The notes: generated by a model not told the origin, from the letters alone. A stretch of 64,000 bases of DNA from Halovulum marinum (GCF_009697225.1 NZ_WIND01000001.1:310001-374000), one strand, 5' to 3'. Positions 1-9,482 are shown, counted from the first letter of the stretch. A program made the numbers and translations.

Positions 1-396
1 CTGGGCGCGCTGGCGGCCGCGGCGCTGGTGATCGCGCTGCCCGCGCCGCTGCCCGGCCGGGTGCCGCGCGCCAGCCTGGTCTCGGCTGGGCTGGGCGTGG
101 CGCTGACGCTGGTGGTGGCGCTGTCGCGCAACTGGCCGGTCACCGTCGCCGCGGTGGCGGCGCTGGGCGGCGCCGGCACGGTGCTGGGCGTGTCGGTGCA
201 GTCCGCGCTGCAGCAGGCGCTGGCCGACGGCTATCGCGGCCGGGTGATGAGCCTGTGGGTGATGACCGGCATCGGCGGCTCGGCGCTGGGCGCGCTGCTG
301 CTGGGCGGGCTGGCCGACGCGCTGGGCCTGGCCTGGGCGGCGGCGATCGTGCTGGCGCTGGCGGCGCTGCCGCTGTCGATGGCGCGGGCGCGCTGA
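1..396 (+). CDS. MFS transporter, C-terminal part (truncated by window edge)
   Basis: An open frame enters from the left edge and ends at a TGA at 394-396. The 131 visible residues are almost all hydrophobic Leu/Ala/Val segments separated by short basic loops. The loop YRGRVMSLW followed by GIGGSALGALLLGGLADALG is typical of the second half of major facilitator exporters of the EntS/MFS_3 type. About four membrane segments are visible. The substrate cannot be inferred. It is followed by a 149-bp gap and the binding-protein gene, so it is probably the end of a separate transcription unit. Confidence 0.75.
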   Translation: MGALAAAALVIALPAPLPGRVPRASLVSAGLGVALTLVVALSRNWPVTVAAVAALGGAGTVLGVSVQSALQQALADGYRGRVMSLWVMTGIGGSALGALLLGGLADALGLAWAAAIVLALAALPLSMARAR

Positions 397-545
397 TCGC
401 CCTGACCCGGCCGCCGCCGGACCGCGGCCGACCTGACGTGGCGGCCGCCCGCCATGGCCTTGCGTGGCAAGTGCAAAGCGATATTGTTTCGGCAGAGGAA
501 TCCGGCCGGACGCTCGAACCGCCGGCCACACAGGGAGAGCACTAC

Positions 546-1730
546 ATGCGGAAATTTCTTCTCGCTTCCGCCGCCAGCGCGCTGGTCGGCACCGGCGCCC
601 TCGCGCAGGAGGCGAATATCGGCATCATCTTCGGCTTCACCGGGCCGATCGAATCGCTGACCCCGAACATGGCGGCCAGCGCCGAACTTGCCCTGAAGGA
701 GGTATCGGACAGCGGCAAGCTGCTGGACGGGCTGACCCTGACCCCGGTGCGCGCCGACTCGACCTGCGTCGACAGCGCCGCCGCCACCGCCGCGGCCGAG
801 CGGCTGGTGACCTCGGACAACGTCGTCGCCATCGTCGGCGCCGACTGCTCGGGCGTGACCACCGCCGTCGCCAACAACGTCGCGGTGCCCAACGGCGTGG
901 TGATGGTGTCGCCCTCGGCGACCTCGCCGGCGCTGTCCAGCATCGACGACAACGACCTGTTCTTCCGCGTCGCCCCGTCGGACGCCCGCCAGGGCGAGGT
1001 GCTGGCGAACATCGTCAAGGACAACGGCCATGACGAAGTGGCCGTGACCTACACCAACAACGACTACGGCAAGGGCCTGTCGGACAGCTTCATCCAGAAC
1101 TACGAGGCGCTCGGCGGCACCGTCACCATCAACGCCGCACACGAGGACGGCAAGGGCGACTACTCGGCCGAGGTGGGCGCGCTGGCGTCGGCCGGCGGCA
1201 GCGCGCTGGTGGTGCTGGGCTACGCCGATCAGGGCGGTGTCGGCGTCGTCCGCGCGGCGCTGGACACCGGCGCCTTCGACACCTTCGCCTTCGGCGACGG
1301 CATGTTCGCCGACACCCTGCTGGACGCGCTGGGCGACAGCCTGGAAGGCTCGATCGGCTCGGTGCCCTGGTCCGAGGGCGAGGGCGCCGACACCTTCGCC
1401 GAGGTCGCCGAGGCCGCTGGCGTCGACCCGTCCTCGACCTTCACCCGCGAAAGCTACGACTCGGCGGCGCTGATCGCGCTGGCGATCCAGAAGGGCGGCG
1501 AGGCCAGCCGCGAGGCGGTCGCCGCCAACCTGCTGGACGTGGCCAACGAGCCGGGCGAGAAGATCATGCCGGGCGAGCTGGCCAAGGCGCTGGAAATTCT
1601 TGCCGAGGGCGGCGACGTCGATTATGTCGGCGCCACCAACGTCGAGCTGATCGGCCCCGGCGAGGCCGCCGGCACCTATCGCGACTACGTCATCGAGGGT
1701 GGCGAGTACAAGACCGTCCAGTTCCGCTGA
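546..1730 (+). CDS. Branched-chain amino acid type ABC transporter substrate-binding protein
   Basis: This is a periplasmic binding protein of the LivJ/LivK (Peripla_BP_6) family, 394 residues, the usual length. The ATG at 546 is chosen because a GGGAGAG ribosome site lies just upstream and it opens a clean signal peptide (MRKFLLASAASALVGTGALAQ). The mature protein begins with the family pattern IGIIFGFTGPIESLTP and carries a VGADCSG loop and a TYTNNDYGKG segment. It heads a livG-livF-livH-livM set and should deliver the ligand to that permease. Leucine-type, amide or other small ligands are all possible; the family alone does not decide. Confidence 0.9.
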   Translation: MRKFLLASAASALVGTGALAQEANIGIIFGFTGPIESLTPNMAASAELALKEVSDSGKLLDGLTLTPVRADSTCVDSAAATAAAERLVTSDNVVAIVGADCSGVTTAVANNVAVPNGVVMVSPSATSPALSSIDDNDLFFRVAPSDARQGEVLANIVKDNGHDEVAVTYTNNDYGKGLSDSFIQNYEALGGTVTINAAHEDGKGDYSAEVGALASAGGSALVVLGYADQGGVGVVRAALDTGAFDTFAFGDGMFADTLLDALGDSLEGSIGSVPWSEGEGADTFAEVAEAAGVDPSSTFTRESYDSAALIALAIQKGGEASREAVAANLLDVANEPGEKIMPGELAKALEILAEGGDVDYVGATNVELIGPGEAAGTYRDYVIEGGEYKTVQFR

Positions 1731-1754
1731 CGGCCGCGACGATCCAACCTGGGG

Positions 1755-1782
1755 GACCCGAGGCGCGGCCGCGCCTTGGGTC
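1755..1782 (+). terminator. GC-rich hairpin, probable attenuator between the binding protein gene and livG
   Basis: GACCC at 1755-1759 pairs with GGGTC at 1778-1782, and AGGCGCGG at 1761-1768 pairs with CCGCGCCT at 1769-1776, with one G-T pair between the two stems. The result is a 14-bp near-perfect palindrome followed directly by TTTCC. It lies in the 76-bp gap between the two genes. Partial terminators of this kind commonly let the binding protein be made in excess over the other transporter subunits. The short T tract suggests incomplete termination. Confidence 0.6.
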
Positions 1783-1806
1783 TTTCCATAACTGGAAGAG
1801 CCTGGC

Positions 1807-2601
<795 letters not shown>

Positions 2602-2824
2602 TCCCCGCCGCCGCGGCGCGGCCCGCGCTTCGGGCCGCCGAAGGTCAGGGGCATGGCCCCCGGCGGGCTGGATTGGCTGCGGCAGGAGGCGTGATGACTC
2701 CGGCATCGCGCCCCGCGCGAGAACGCGCTTACGAAGTCTTCATGAACAGTCTGCCTTTCCGATCAACAGATTACTTGGGTTTTCACGGTGAAATCCCCGC
2801 ATTTTCACGAAACGGGGGCGCGCC
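2602..2824. other. Unusually long livG-livF spacer with hairpin and lower-GC segment
   Basis: The spacer is 223 bp in an operon whose other junctions are mostly only a few bases. GCGGCCCG at 2618-2625 and CGGGCCGC at 2631-2638 form an 8-bp stem with a 5-nt loop and no T run. From about 2700 to 2820 the sequence is clearly less GC-rich than the genes. No open frame here looks like a protein. It could hold an attenuator plus a secondary promoter for livFHM. Confidence 0.5.
2781..2793. promoter_or_regulatory. Inverted repeat TTTCAC-G-GTGAAA upstream of livF, candidate operator
   Basis: TTTCAC at 2781-2786 and GTGAAA at 2788-2793 form a perfect 13-bp inverted repeat 32 bp before the livF start. 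A further TTTCAC half-site follows at 2803-2808. The regulator is unknown. Confidence 0.4.
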
Positions 2825-3529
2825 ATGGCTTTCCTGATCGGCGAGGCCATGACCGGTGGCTACGGCGGCGCCGACATCCTTCACGACTGCACGATCTCGG
2901 TCGAGAAGGGGCAGATCGCAGTGATCGTCGGGCCCAACGGCGCCGGCAAGTCGACCGCGATGAAGGCGGTGTTCGGCATGCTCGGGCTGCGCCAGGGCCG
3001 GGTGCTGCTGGACGGGCGCGACATCACCGCGCTCAGCCCGCAGGACCGGGTCGCGGCGGGCATGGGCTTCGTGCCGCAGAACGCGAACGTCTTCACCTCG
3101 CTGACGGTGCGCGAGAACCTCGAGATGGGCGCCTACCTGCGCCAGGACGACTATTCCATCACGATGGAGCAGGTGTTCGACCTGTTCCCGATCCTGCAGG
3201 AAAAGGCCGCCCAGCCGGCGGGCGAGCTGTCCGGCGGCCAGCGCCAGCAGGTCGCCGTCGGCCGCGCGCTGATGACCCAGCCCTCGGTGCTGATGCTGGA
3301 CGAGCCCACCGCCGGCGTCTCGCCGATCGTGATGGACGAGCTGTTCGACCGCATCCTCGAGGTCGCCGCCACCGGCATCGCCATCCTGATGGTCGAGCAG
3401 AACGCCAAGCAGGCGCTGAACATCGCCGACCGCGGCTTCGTGCTGGTGCAGGGCCGCAACCGCTTCACCGACACCGGGCAGGCCCTGCTGGCCGACCCCG
3501 AGGTCCGCGCCAGCTTCCTGGGGGGTTGA
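2825..3529 (+). CDS. livF: ABC transporter ATP-binding protein LivF
   Basis: This is the second ATPase of the importer, 234 residues, typical of LivF. Walker A is GPNGAGKST, the Q-loop segment is VPQNANVFTSLTVRENLEMGAY, the signature is LSGGQRQQVAVGRALM and Walker B is VLMLDEPTAGVSP. The ending (EQNAKQALNIADRGFVLVQGR) is the LivF type. The ATG at 2825 is preceded by GGGGGCG. It is separated from livH by one base, so the two are translated as a unit. Confidence 0.92.
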   Translation: MAFLIGEAMTGGYGGADILHDCTISVEKGQIAVIVGPNGAGKSTAMKAVFGMLGLRQGRVLLDGRDITALSPQDRVAAGMGFVPQNANVFTSLTVRENLEMGAYLRQDDYSITMEQVFDLFPILQEKAAQPAGELSGGQRQQVAVGRALMTQPSVLMLDEPTAGVSPIVMDELFDRILEVAATGIAILMVEQNAKQALNIADRGFVLVQGRNRFTDTGQALLADPEVRASFLGG

Positions 3530-3530
3530 G

Positions 3531-4544
3531 ATGACCGACGTGCTGAACGCCCTGGTCCTGTTCGCAAACTTCGTGCTGGTTCCCGGCGTCGCCTACGGCG
3601 CGCAGCTCGCGCTCGGTGCGCTCGGGCTGACGATGATCTACGCAGTGCTGCGCTTCACCAACATCGCCTACGGCGACACCATGGCGTTCGGCGCGATGTG
3701 CACCGTGTTCGCGACCTGGTGGCTGCAGGCGGCCGGGATCACCATCGGCCCGCTGCCCACCGCGCTGCTGGCGCTGCCCGCGGGCATCGTCGGCGCGGTG
3801 CTGCTGTGCCTGCTGTTCGACCGCACGGTGTATCGCTTCTATCGCAGGCAGAAGGCGCCGCCGGTGGTGTTCCTGATCGCCTCGATCGGAGTGATGTTCA
3901 TGACCAACGGGCTGGTGCGGCTGATCATCGGCCCCGACGACCGGCGCTTCGCGGACGGCGGGCGTTTCATCGTGCAGGCCCGCGAGTTCAAGGAGATGAC
4001 CGGCCTGGCCGAGGGTCTCGCCGTCCGCTCGACGCAGGCGCTGACGCTGGCGGTGGCGGTCGTGGTGGTGATCGCGCTGTTCTGGTTCCTCAACCGCACC
4101 CGCATGGGCAAGGCGATGCGCGCCTATTCCGACAACGAGGACCTGGCGCTGCTGTCCGGCATCAACCCCGACCGGGTGGTGTTCTGGGCCTGGGTGATCG
4201 CCGCCGGGCTGGCGACCGTCGCCGGGGTGCTCTACGGGCTCGACAAGTCGTTCAAGCCTTTCACCTACTTCCAGCTGCTGCTGCCGATCTTCGCCGCCGC
4301 GATCGTCGGCGGCATCGGCAACCCGGTCGGGGCGATCGCCGGCGGCTTCCTGATCGCCTTCTCCGAGGTGACGGTGACCTATGCCTACAAGCGCTTCCTG
4401 AGCTACCTCGCGCCCGACGGCTGGGCACCGGACGGGCTCGTGCAGCTGCTGTCGACGGACTACAAGTTCGCCGTCAGCTTCGTGATCCTTGTGGTGGTGC
4501 TGCTGTTCCGGCCCACCGGCCTGTTCCGGGGGCGCGTGATATGA
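3531..4544 (+). CDS. livH: Branched-chain amino acid type ABC permease LivH
   Basis: This is an integral membrane permease of 337 residues with about eight hydrophobic segments. Family features visible are the N-terminal GAQLALGALGLTMIYAVLRFTNIAYGD stretch and the coupling segment LFWFLNRTRMGKAMRAYSDNEDLALLSGIN, which contacts the ATPases. It continues with IVGGIGNPVGAIAGG. The start is one base after livF and the stop overlaps the livM start by four bases. It is somewhat longer than E. coli LivH (about 308) because of extra loop sequence around residues 105-170. Confidence 0.9.
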   Translation: MTDVLNALVLFANFVLVPGVAYGAQLALGALGLTMIYAVLRFTNIAYGDTMAFGAMCTVFATWWLQAAGITIGPLPTALLALPAGIVGAVLLCLLFDRTVYRFYRRQKAPPVVFLIASIGVMFMTNGLVRLIIGPDDRRFADGGRFIVQAREFKEMTGLAEGLAVRSTQALTLAVAVVVVIALFWFLNRTRMGKAMRAYSDNEDLALLSGINPDRVVFWAWVIAAGLATVAGVLYGLDKSFKPFTYFQLLLPIFAAAIVGGIGNPVGAIAGGFLIAFSEVTVTYAYKRFLSYLAPDGWAPDGLVQLLSTDYKFAVSFVILVVVLLFRPTGLFRGRVI

Positions 4545-5839
4545 TCCGCAACGGCTTGCTGTTCGCCGCCATGGCCGCGGCGCTGATCCTGGTCGGCCTG
4601 TTCCAGAGCTGGAACGTCGCGCTGGCGATCCTGAACCTGCAGCTGATCTCGGCGGTAATGGCGCTGGGCACCAACATGCAATGGGGCTACGCCGGGCTGA
4701 TCAACGTCGGCATCATGGGCTTCGCCGCGGTGGGGGGGATTGCCGCGGTGCTGGTCTCGATGCCGCCGGTGCCCGAGGCCTGGCGCGCGGGCGGCGCCGG
4801 CGTGCTGCTGGCGGGGCTGGCGCTGGCCGCGACGGTCGCCGTCACGGTGCTGGCGCGGTCCCGGCTTGAGGGCCGGGCGAAGATGCTGGCCACGCTGCTG
4901 GTCGTCGCCGTCGGCTATTTCGTCATCCGCCGCTTCTACGATCCGGCGGTGGACGCGATCGAGGCGGTGGATTCGGCCCGAACCGGCTATCTGGGCGGTC
5001 TCGGCCTGCCGATCCTGCTGGGCTGGCTGGCCGGCGGCGTCGCCGCCGCGGGCGTCGCCTGGGTGATCGGCAAGGTGGCGCTGGGGCTGCGCTCGGACTA
5101 TCTGGCGATCGCCACGCTGGGGATCTCGGAGATCATCATCGCGATCCTGAAGAACGAGGACTGGCTGAGCCGCGGCGTCAAGAACGTCACCGGCCTGCCC
5201 CGGCCCGTGCCCTACGAGGTGCAGCTGCAGCGCGAGGCCTGGTTCCAGGACCTGGCGGCGCGTTGGGGGCAACAGCCCGAGCTGTTCTCGGGGGTGACGG
5301 TCAAGGCGCTGTACGCGGTGCTGTTCCTCATCGTGCTGCTGGCGGTCTACGCGCTGGCGCAGCGCGCGCTGGCCTCGCCCTGGGGGCGGATGATGCGGGC
5401 GATCCGCGACAACCGCGACGCGGCCGCGGCGATGGGCAAGAACGTCAAGCGGCGGCACCTGCAGGTGTTCGTGCTGGGCTCGGCCGTGGTCGGCATCGGC
5501 GGCGCCATGCTGACCACGCTGGACGGGCAGTTCACACCCGGCAGCTACCAGCCGCTGCGCTACACCTTCCTGATCTGGGTGATGGTGATCGTCGGCGGGT
5601 CGGGCAACAACACCGGCTCGATCCTCGGCGCGTTCGTGGTCTGGTTCGTCTGGGTCGAGGCCGAACCCGCCGGCATCCTGCTGATGGAGGCGGTGTCCGC
5701 GGTTCTGCCGCGCGGCTCGGCGCTGTCGGCGCAGTTGATGGACGCGGCGCCGCACCTGCGGCTGTTCCTGATGGGCCTGATCCTGCTGGTGGTGCTGCGC
5801 TTCAGCCCGCGCGGCCTGATCCCCGAGCCGCGCCGCTGA
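4541..5839 (+). CDS. livM: Branched-chain amino acid type ABC permease LivM
   Basis: This is the second permease subunit, 432 residues. The ATG at 4541 overlaps the livH stop (ATGA), which fixes the start. Hydrophobic segments run throughout; SDYLAIATLGISEII and the coupling region SPWGRMMRAIRDNRDAAAAMGKNV are LivM hallmarks. It ends with LRFSPRGLIPEPRR, the common LivM terminus. The last 38 bases overlap the 3' end of the convergent exporter gene, so the two transcripts meet tail to tail. Confidence 0.9.
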   Translation: MIRNGLLFAAMAAALILVGLFQSWNVALAILNLQLISAVMALGTNMQWGYAGLINVGIMGFAAVGGIAAVLVSMPPVPEAWRAGGAGVLLAGLALAATVAVTVLARSRLEGRAKMLATLLVVAVGYFVIRRFYDPAVDAIEAVDSARTGYLGGLGLPILLGWLAGGVAAAGVAWVIGKVALGLRSDYLAIATLGISEIIIAILKNEDWLSRGVKNVTGLPRPVPYEVQLQREAWFQDLAARWGQQPELFSGVTVKALYAVLFLIVLLAVYALAQRALASPWGRMMRAIRDNRDAAAAMGKNVKRRHLQVFVLGSAVVGIGGAMLTTLDGQFTPGSYQPLRYTFLIWVMVIVGGSGNNTGSILGAFVVWFVWVEAEPAGILLMEAVSAVLPRGSALSAQLMDAAPHLRLFLMGLILLVVLRFSPRGLIPEPRR

Positions 5840-7010
5840 GCGGCGCGACCAGGATCAGCGCCGCGCCCAGCCCCACGCACAGCGCCATCACCAGCGCCAT
5901 CGGCAGCGCCGTGCCGTCGTAGAACTGCGCCGACAGATACCCCGCCGCCGCCGACAGCCCGAGCTGGAGCGAGCCCAGCAGCGCCGCCGCCGGACCCTGC
6001 GGCGCGTCGGCCACCACCCCCAGCACCTCGAGCGGGCCGGCGGCCAGCACCAGCGCCAGGCTGCCGGCGTAAAGGCCGACCGGCACCAGCATCGTCACCA
6101 CGCCCAGTTGCCCCGCCGCCAGCGGCAGCACCAGCAGCACGCTGGCCGCCAGCGTCACCAGCGCGCCCAGCCGCAGCAGCCGTGCCGCCGTCACCCGCCG
6201 CCCCAGCCGCGAGGCGATCGCGTTGCCGGCGACGAAGGCCGCGACCACCGCCAGGTTGGTCAAGCCATAGCGCTCGGTCGGCAGGCCGATCAGGTCGATG
6301 AACACCACCGGCGCGGTGGTGACATAGGCATAGAGCGCCGCGAAGATCAGCGACACGCCCACCGCCGGCTGCAGGAAGCGCCTGTTCGACAGCAGCGCGC
6401 CATAGCCGCGCAGCGTGCCGCGCAGATGCAGGCGGTGCGATACCGACAGCGATTCCGGCACCTGATGCCACAGCGCCGCGGCCACCAGCAGCGCCAGCGC
6501 GGCGACGAACCAGAACCCCGCCTGCCAGCCGAACCAGACGTGGAGATAGCCGCCGATCAGCGGCCCCACCGCCGGCGCCATGCCCAGCGCGGCGCCGTAG
6601 ATCGCCATCACCGCCAGCGCCCGCGACGGTCCGTACAGCTCGCGGATCATCAGCACGATCACCACCGAAGGCACGCTGGAGAACAGCCCCTGCATGAACC
6701 GTCCCGACAGCAGCCAGCCGATGTCCGGCGCCAGCGCGCTGGCCGCCGAGGTCAGCGCGAAGGCGACGAACGCCCCCAACAGCAGACGGCGGCGGCCGAT
6801 CGCGTCGGCCACCGGCCCGTGCACCAGCTGCGCCAGTGCATAGGCGGCCAGGTTGATGCTGACGGTCAGCTGAGCGGCGGTGATCGAGGTTCCGAACGCG
6901 TCGGGCAGGTCGGGGATCGACGGCGTGATCAGGTCGGTGGACAGGATGCTGACCGCGGTGCACGCGGCCAGGATGTAGGGCACGGTGCGGCCCGGCGCGG
7001 GCCGCGTCAT
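5802..7010 (-). CDS. Bcr/CflA-family multidrug efflux MFS transporter
   Basis: This is a twelve-segment major facilitator exporter of about 402 residues. DLITPSIPDLPDAFG in segment 1 and QLVHGPVADAIGRRRLLLGAF in loop 2-3 are the Bcr/CflA (drug:proton antiporter) pattern. The ATG at 7010 is used; an upstream in-frame TTG at 7022 has a GAGG motif 8 nt before it and would add four residues. It lies convergent to livM and 26 bp or more downstream of the LysR gene on the same strand, so the regulator may control it. The substrate is unknown. Confidence 0.85.
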   Translation of the reverse strand: MTRPAPGRTVPYILAACTAVSILSTDLITPSIPDLPDAFGTSITAAQLTVSINLAAYALAQLVHGPVADAIGRRRLLLGAFVAFALTSAASALAPDIGWLLSGRFMQGLFSSVPSVVIVLMIRELYGPSRALAVMAIYGAALGMAPAVGPLIGGYLHVWFGWQAGFWFVAALALLVAAALWHQVPESLSVSHRLHLRGTLRGYGALLSNRRFLQPAVGVSLIFAALYAYVTTAPVVFIDLIGLPTERYGLTNLAVVAAFVAGNAIASRLGRRVTAARLLRLGALVTLAASVLLVLPLAAGQLGVVTMLVPVGLYAGSLALVLAAGPLEVLGVVADAPQGPAAALLGSLQLGLSAAAGYLSAQFYDGTALPMALVMALCVGLGAALILVAPLSGAARGSGRAG

Positions 7011-7048
7011 CGTTGTGGACAAGACAGCGGCCTCACAAGACAGGGGCC

Positions 7049-8062
7049 TCAGCCGATTTCCCGAAGGTTTCCGGTGGCGGCGAACCCGCGAGCCGTGCTG
7101 TCCTGCCAGTGCCGGCTGTCGAACTCGCCGAAGGCGCTGGGGTGGATGAACTCATCGCGGAACCAGGGATACTTGCTGGCATCGAAGGCGCCGATCAGCC
7201 AGTCGATGATGGTGGCGATCCGCGGCGTCCTGCGCGCGTCCGGGTGATAGGTCATCCAGATGTCGATGCGGTGGTGGACGCCGATGTCGATCGGCACCAG
7301 GTCCGCGCCCAGCGCCGAGGCGAAGGTCGGCAGGCCGCCGATGCCGGCGCCGCGCTCGACCGCGTAGAAGTGCGCCGCGGACGAGTTGGTGCGGATGCCG
7401 ACCACGCCCTCGATGTCCTCGATCCCGAGGTAGCGCGGCCAGGCGCCCTGGTCCAGCTGCGGGCCGACCTGGTCGACCAGCCGATGGTCCAGCATCTCGG
7501 CGCGGCTTTGCGGCACGCCGTAGACGTCGATGTAACGGCGCGAGGCGTAGGGATAGACGTGCAGCGAGGCCAGCCGGCGGCGCATCACGTGCGGGTTCTG
7601 CGGTTCGGCGAACTGGATCGCGACGTCGGCCTCCATCCGGCTGACGTCGACCGGCACTTCTGCGGCCTTCAGGTCGATCACCATCATCGGGTTGCCGCGC
7701 TGGAACTCGATCAGCCGCGGCATCAGCCAGTACGAGCCGATGCCCTCGGTCGCGGCGATGCGAACGATGCCGCGCTTGTTCGGATCGAAGGTCTCGATCC
7801 GGCGCTGGAAATCGAACGCGCCCTGTTCGATCTGGTTCGCTGACGACACCAGCCGCGACGCCTCGCGCGTCAACTGCACGCCGTTGGGCAGCCGGTCGAA
7901 CAGCTGGAATCCCAGCTCTTCTTCGAGGGCGCTGATTCTCCGCACAACTGTAGAGCTGGTCAGGCCCAGTTTCTTTGCGGCCGCCCTGAAGCTCAGAGCA
8001 CGCGCACAGGCCAGAAATACCTTCAAATCATCCCAGGAAGGGTCCGGAGTCGCGTGTTTCAT
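7049..8062 (-). CDS. LysR-family transcriptional regulator
   Basis: The protein is 337 residues. The N-terminal winged helix-turn-helix is clear (WDDLKVFLACARALSFRAAAKKLGLTSSTVVRRISALEEELG, with the LFDRLPNGVQLT wing). It is followed by a LysR substrate-binding domain that starts VRIAATEGIGSYWLMPRL. The ATG at 8062 has GGGGCGAC just upstream; an earlier in-frame TTG at 8098 is less likely. It is divergent from the 8210 cluster and co-directional with the exporter at 5802-7010. By LysR habit it may regulate the divergent genes, the exporter, or both. Confidence 0.9.
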   Translation of the reverse strand: MKHATPDPSWDDLKVFLACARALSFRAAAKKLGLTSSTVVRRISALEEELGFQLFDRLPNGVQLTREASRLVSSANQIEQGAFDFQRRIETFDPNKRGIVRIAATEGIGSYWLMPRLIEFQRGNPMMVIDLKAAEVPVDVSRMEADVAIQFAEPQNPHVMRRRLASLHVYPYASRRYIDVYGVPQSRAEMLDHRLVDQVGPQLDQGAWPRYLGIEDIEGVVGIRTNSSAAHFYAVERGAGIGGLPTFASALGADLVPIDIGVHHRIDIWMTYHPDARRTPRIATIIDWLIGAFDASKYPWFRDEFIHPSAFGEFDSRHWQDSTARGFAATGNLREIG

Positions 8063-8167
8063 GTCGCCCCGCTGCAATTCCGCATCAGTCCGTTGCAAAC
8101 ACTATGCGCTGCAAAGGCGAATTCGGCAAGCTAATTTTCAACCGTAAATACTCGTGTGCGGCAGAAT

Positions 8168-8200
8168 TAAGGAGGAATTTTGGTCTTTTTGGCCGAATAG
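8168..8200 (+). promoter_or_regulatory. Strong ribosome site followed by a six-codon leader frame
   Basis: AAGGAGGAA at 8169-8177 is the best Shine-Dalgarno match in the neighbourhood, but no long frame starts beside it. A TTG at 8180 opens six codons ending in TAG at 8198-8200, in the same frame as the next gene at 8210. This could be a leader peptide coupling translation, or a nonsense mutation that cut off a longer N-terminus. Confidence 0.35.
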
Positions 8201-8209
8201 ATTGAGCCG

Positions 8210-8776
8210 ATGATGCACCTCGCCAAGGAATTCGACACTCTGGACCCGGAACCGGCAAGACGCCGCGTTCTCGTGACACGGGCCCGTCACGTCGAATTAC
8301 GCGCAATCTATCCCCGGGCGGCTGCCGCGCTGATGCAGCGCATGGCCAGCCTGGATACCTGCGAGAGTATACGAAAACGGCATCTGGACAACCTCTGGTC
8401 GATCTTCGACCGGCGGAGCGGCGATCTGATCGGCATGTACGCGATGGCGATGCTGACCGAGGAAGGGCGCGCCGCCCTTCTGGACGGAAGCTTCGAGGCG
8501 CACGATCCGCGACTGTCGCACGTGGCGGCCACCGGCGAGCCGGTGTCGGCGATCTACAAGTGGGGCGTGTTCGCACCGGCGATGGCCGCGGCGGCGATCC
8601 CGCTGATCGCGGAACGGCTGTCGACGCCCGACTATCGCGATCTGGACCTCTACGGCAACGGCTCCACCCCCGCCGGGCGCCGCATCATGCGGTCGGTCGG
8701 CTTCAAGCCGGTCGACGATCCGCGCTCACCCAACCTGTATCTGTACCCGCGCCTGTCCAGACGTCCGCGCGGCTGA
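8210..8776 (+). CDS. Unrecognised protein, possibly GNAT-like
   Basis: The protein is 188 residues with no signal peptide or membrane segment. I do not recognise the family. The C-terminal half (IYKWGVFAPAMAAAAIPLIAERL, then LDLYGNGSTPAGRRIMRSVGFKPV) resembles the acetyl-CoA-binding and last-strand part of GNAT acetyltransferases, where a residue moves from a helix to a 'grr...vGFkpv' ending. ATG codons lie at 8210 and 8213, neither with a good ribosome site; the strong site at 8169 is 33 bp away. It is the first gene of a short co-directional cluster divergent from lysR. Confidence 0.6.
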   Translation: MMHLAKEFDTLDPEPARRRVLVTRARHVELRAIYPRAAAALMQRMASLDTCESIRKRHLDNLWSIFDRRSGDLIGMYAMAMLTEEGRAALLDGSFEAHDPRLSHVAATGEPVSAIYKWGVFAPAMAAAAIPLIAERLSTPDYRDLDLYGNGSTPAGRRIMRSVGFKPVDDPRSPNLYLYPRLSRRPRG

Positions 8777-8843
8777 GTAAACCGTCACCCCTGTTCGGGG
8801 ACACATCTGCAATCGAAAACCGCCTGCTCCAGGAGACTCCCCA

Positions 8844-9482
8844 ATGCCCGACGGTCAAATCGCATTCGGCGCCGACCCGCACTCCGCCGCCCCCGCTCGC
8901 CCGCGCCCGAAACTTGCCGTGACCACGGCCAAGACCATCGAGGACATCATGCGCGTCACCACGATCCGCGCCGCCGTCTACATGGCCGAGCAGGACTGCC
9001 CCTACGAGGAAGAGTTCGACGGCAACGACTTCTGCGCCACCCACATGATCGGCTGGGTCGACGGCGAGCCGGTGGCCTGCGTGCGCATCCGCTATTTCGG
9101 AGGCTTCGCCAAGATCGAGCGGCTGGCGGTGCGTCCGCGCTATCGCAAGTCGCGCATCGCCTTCAAGATGATCCGCGCCGCGTTCGACCACTGCCTGCGC
9201 AAGGGGTTCACCAAGATCCTCGGCCACGCGCGAAACGAGCTGATCCCGCTTTACAAGATGTTCGGATGTCGCGTGGCAGACACGGGCCGTAGCCTGGTGT
9301 TCTCCGATTACTCCTACACCGAAATGATCTGGGAGGGCGAATTGCCCGAGAACGCCATCACGCTGGAAAGCGATCCCTACGAGCTGCTGCGCCCCGAGGG
9401 CGAGTGGGACCGGCGCGGCGTGCTGGAGGACTCGGTCGACCGCAGCGCCGAGCAGGGCAGCTATGCGATCGCGGCGGAATAG
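8844..9482 (+). CDS. GNAT-family N-acyltransferase
   Basis: The protein is 212 residues. The GNAT core is visible from about residue 45 to 150: RAAVYMAEQDCPYEEEFDGND, then GWVDGEPVACVRIRYFGGFAKIERLAVRPRYRKSRIAFKMIRAAFDH. This is motif A, with R-x-x-Y-R-K-S-R in the acyl-CoA loop position. An 'ARNELIPLYKMFGCRV' motif B follows. The arrangement 'VYxxE ... D ... ERLAV' recalls N-acyl amino acid synthases of the GNAT fold, but that is only a resemblance. AGGAGA lies just before the ATG. Substrate unknown; cytoplasmic. Confidence 0.75.
   Translation: MPDGQIAFGADPHSAAPARPRPKLAVTTAKTIEDIMRVTTIRAAVYMAEQDCPYEEEFDGNDFCATHMIGWVDGEPVACVRIRYFGGFAKIERLAVRPRYRKSRIAFKMIRAAFDHCLRKGFTKILGHARNELIPLYKMFGCRVADTGRSLVFSDYSYTEMIWEGELPENAITLESDPYELLRPEGEWDRRGVLEDSVDRSAEQGSYAIAAE

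Noticed and set aside
2742-2837. Short frame in the livG-livF gap (MNSLPFRST...)
   Set aside because: No ribosome site, overlaps livF out of frame, and the region is better explained as regulatory spacer.
8844-9482. LuxI-type acyl-homoserine lactone synthase
   Set aside because: The conserved LuxI N-terminal R-F-W-D-x-D pattern is absent; the protein reads as a general GNAT and no LuxR partner is adjacent.
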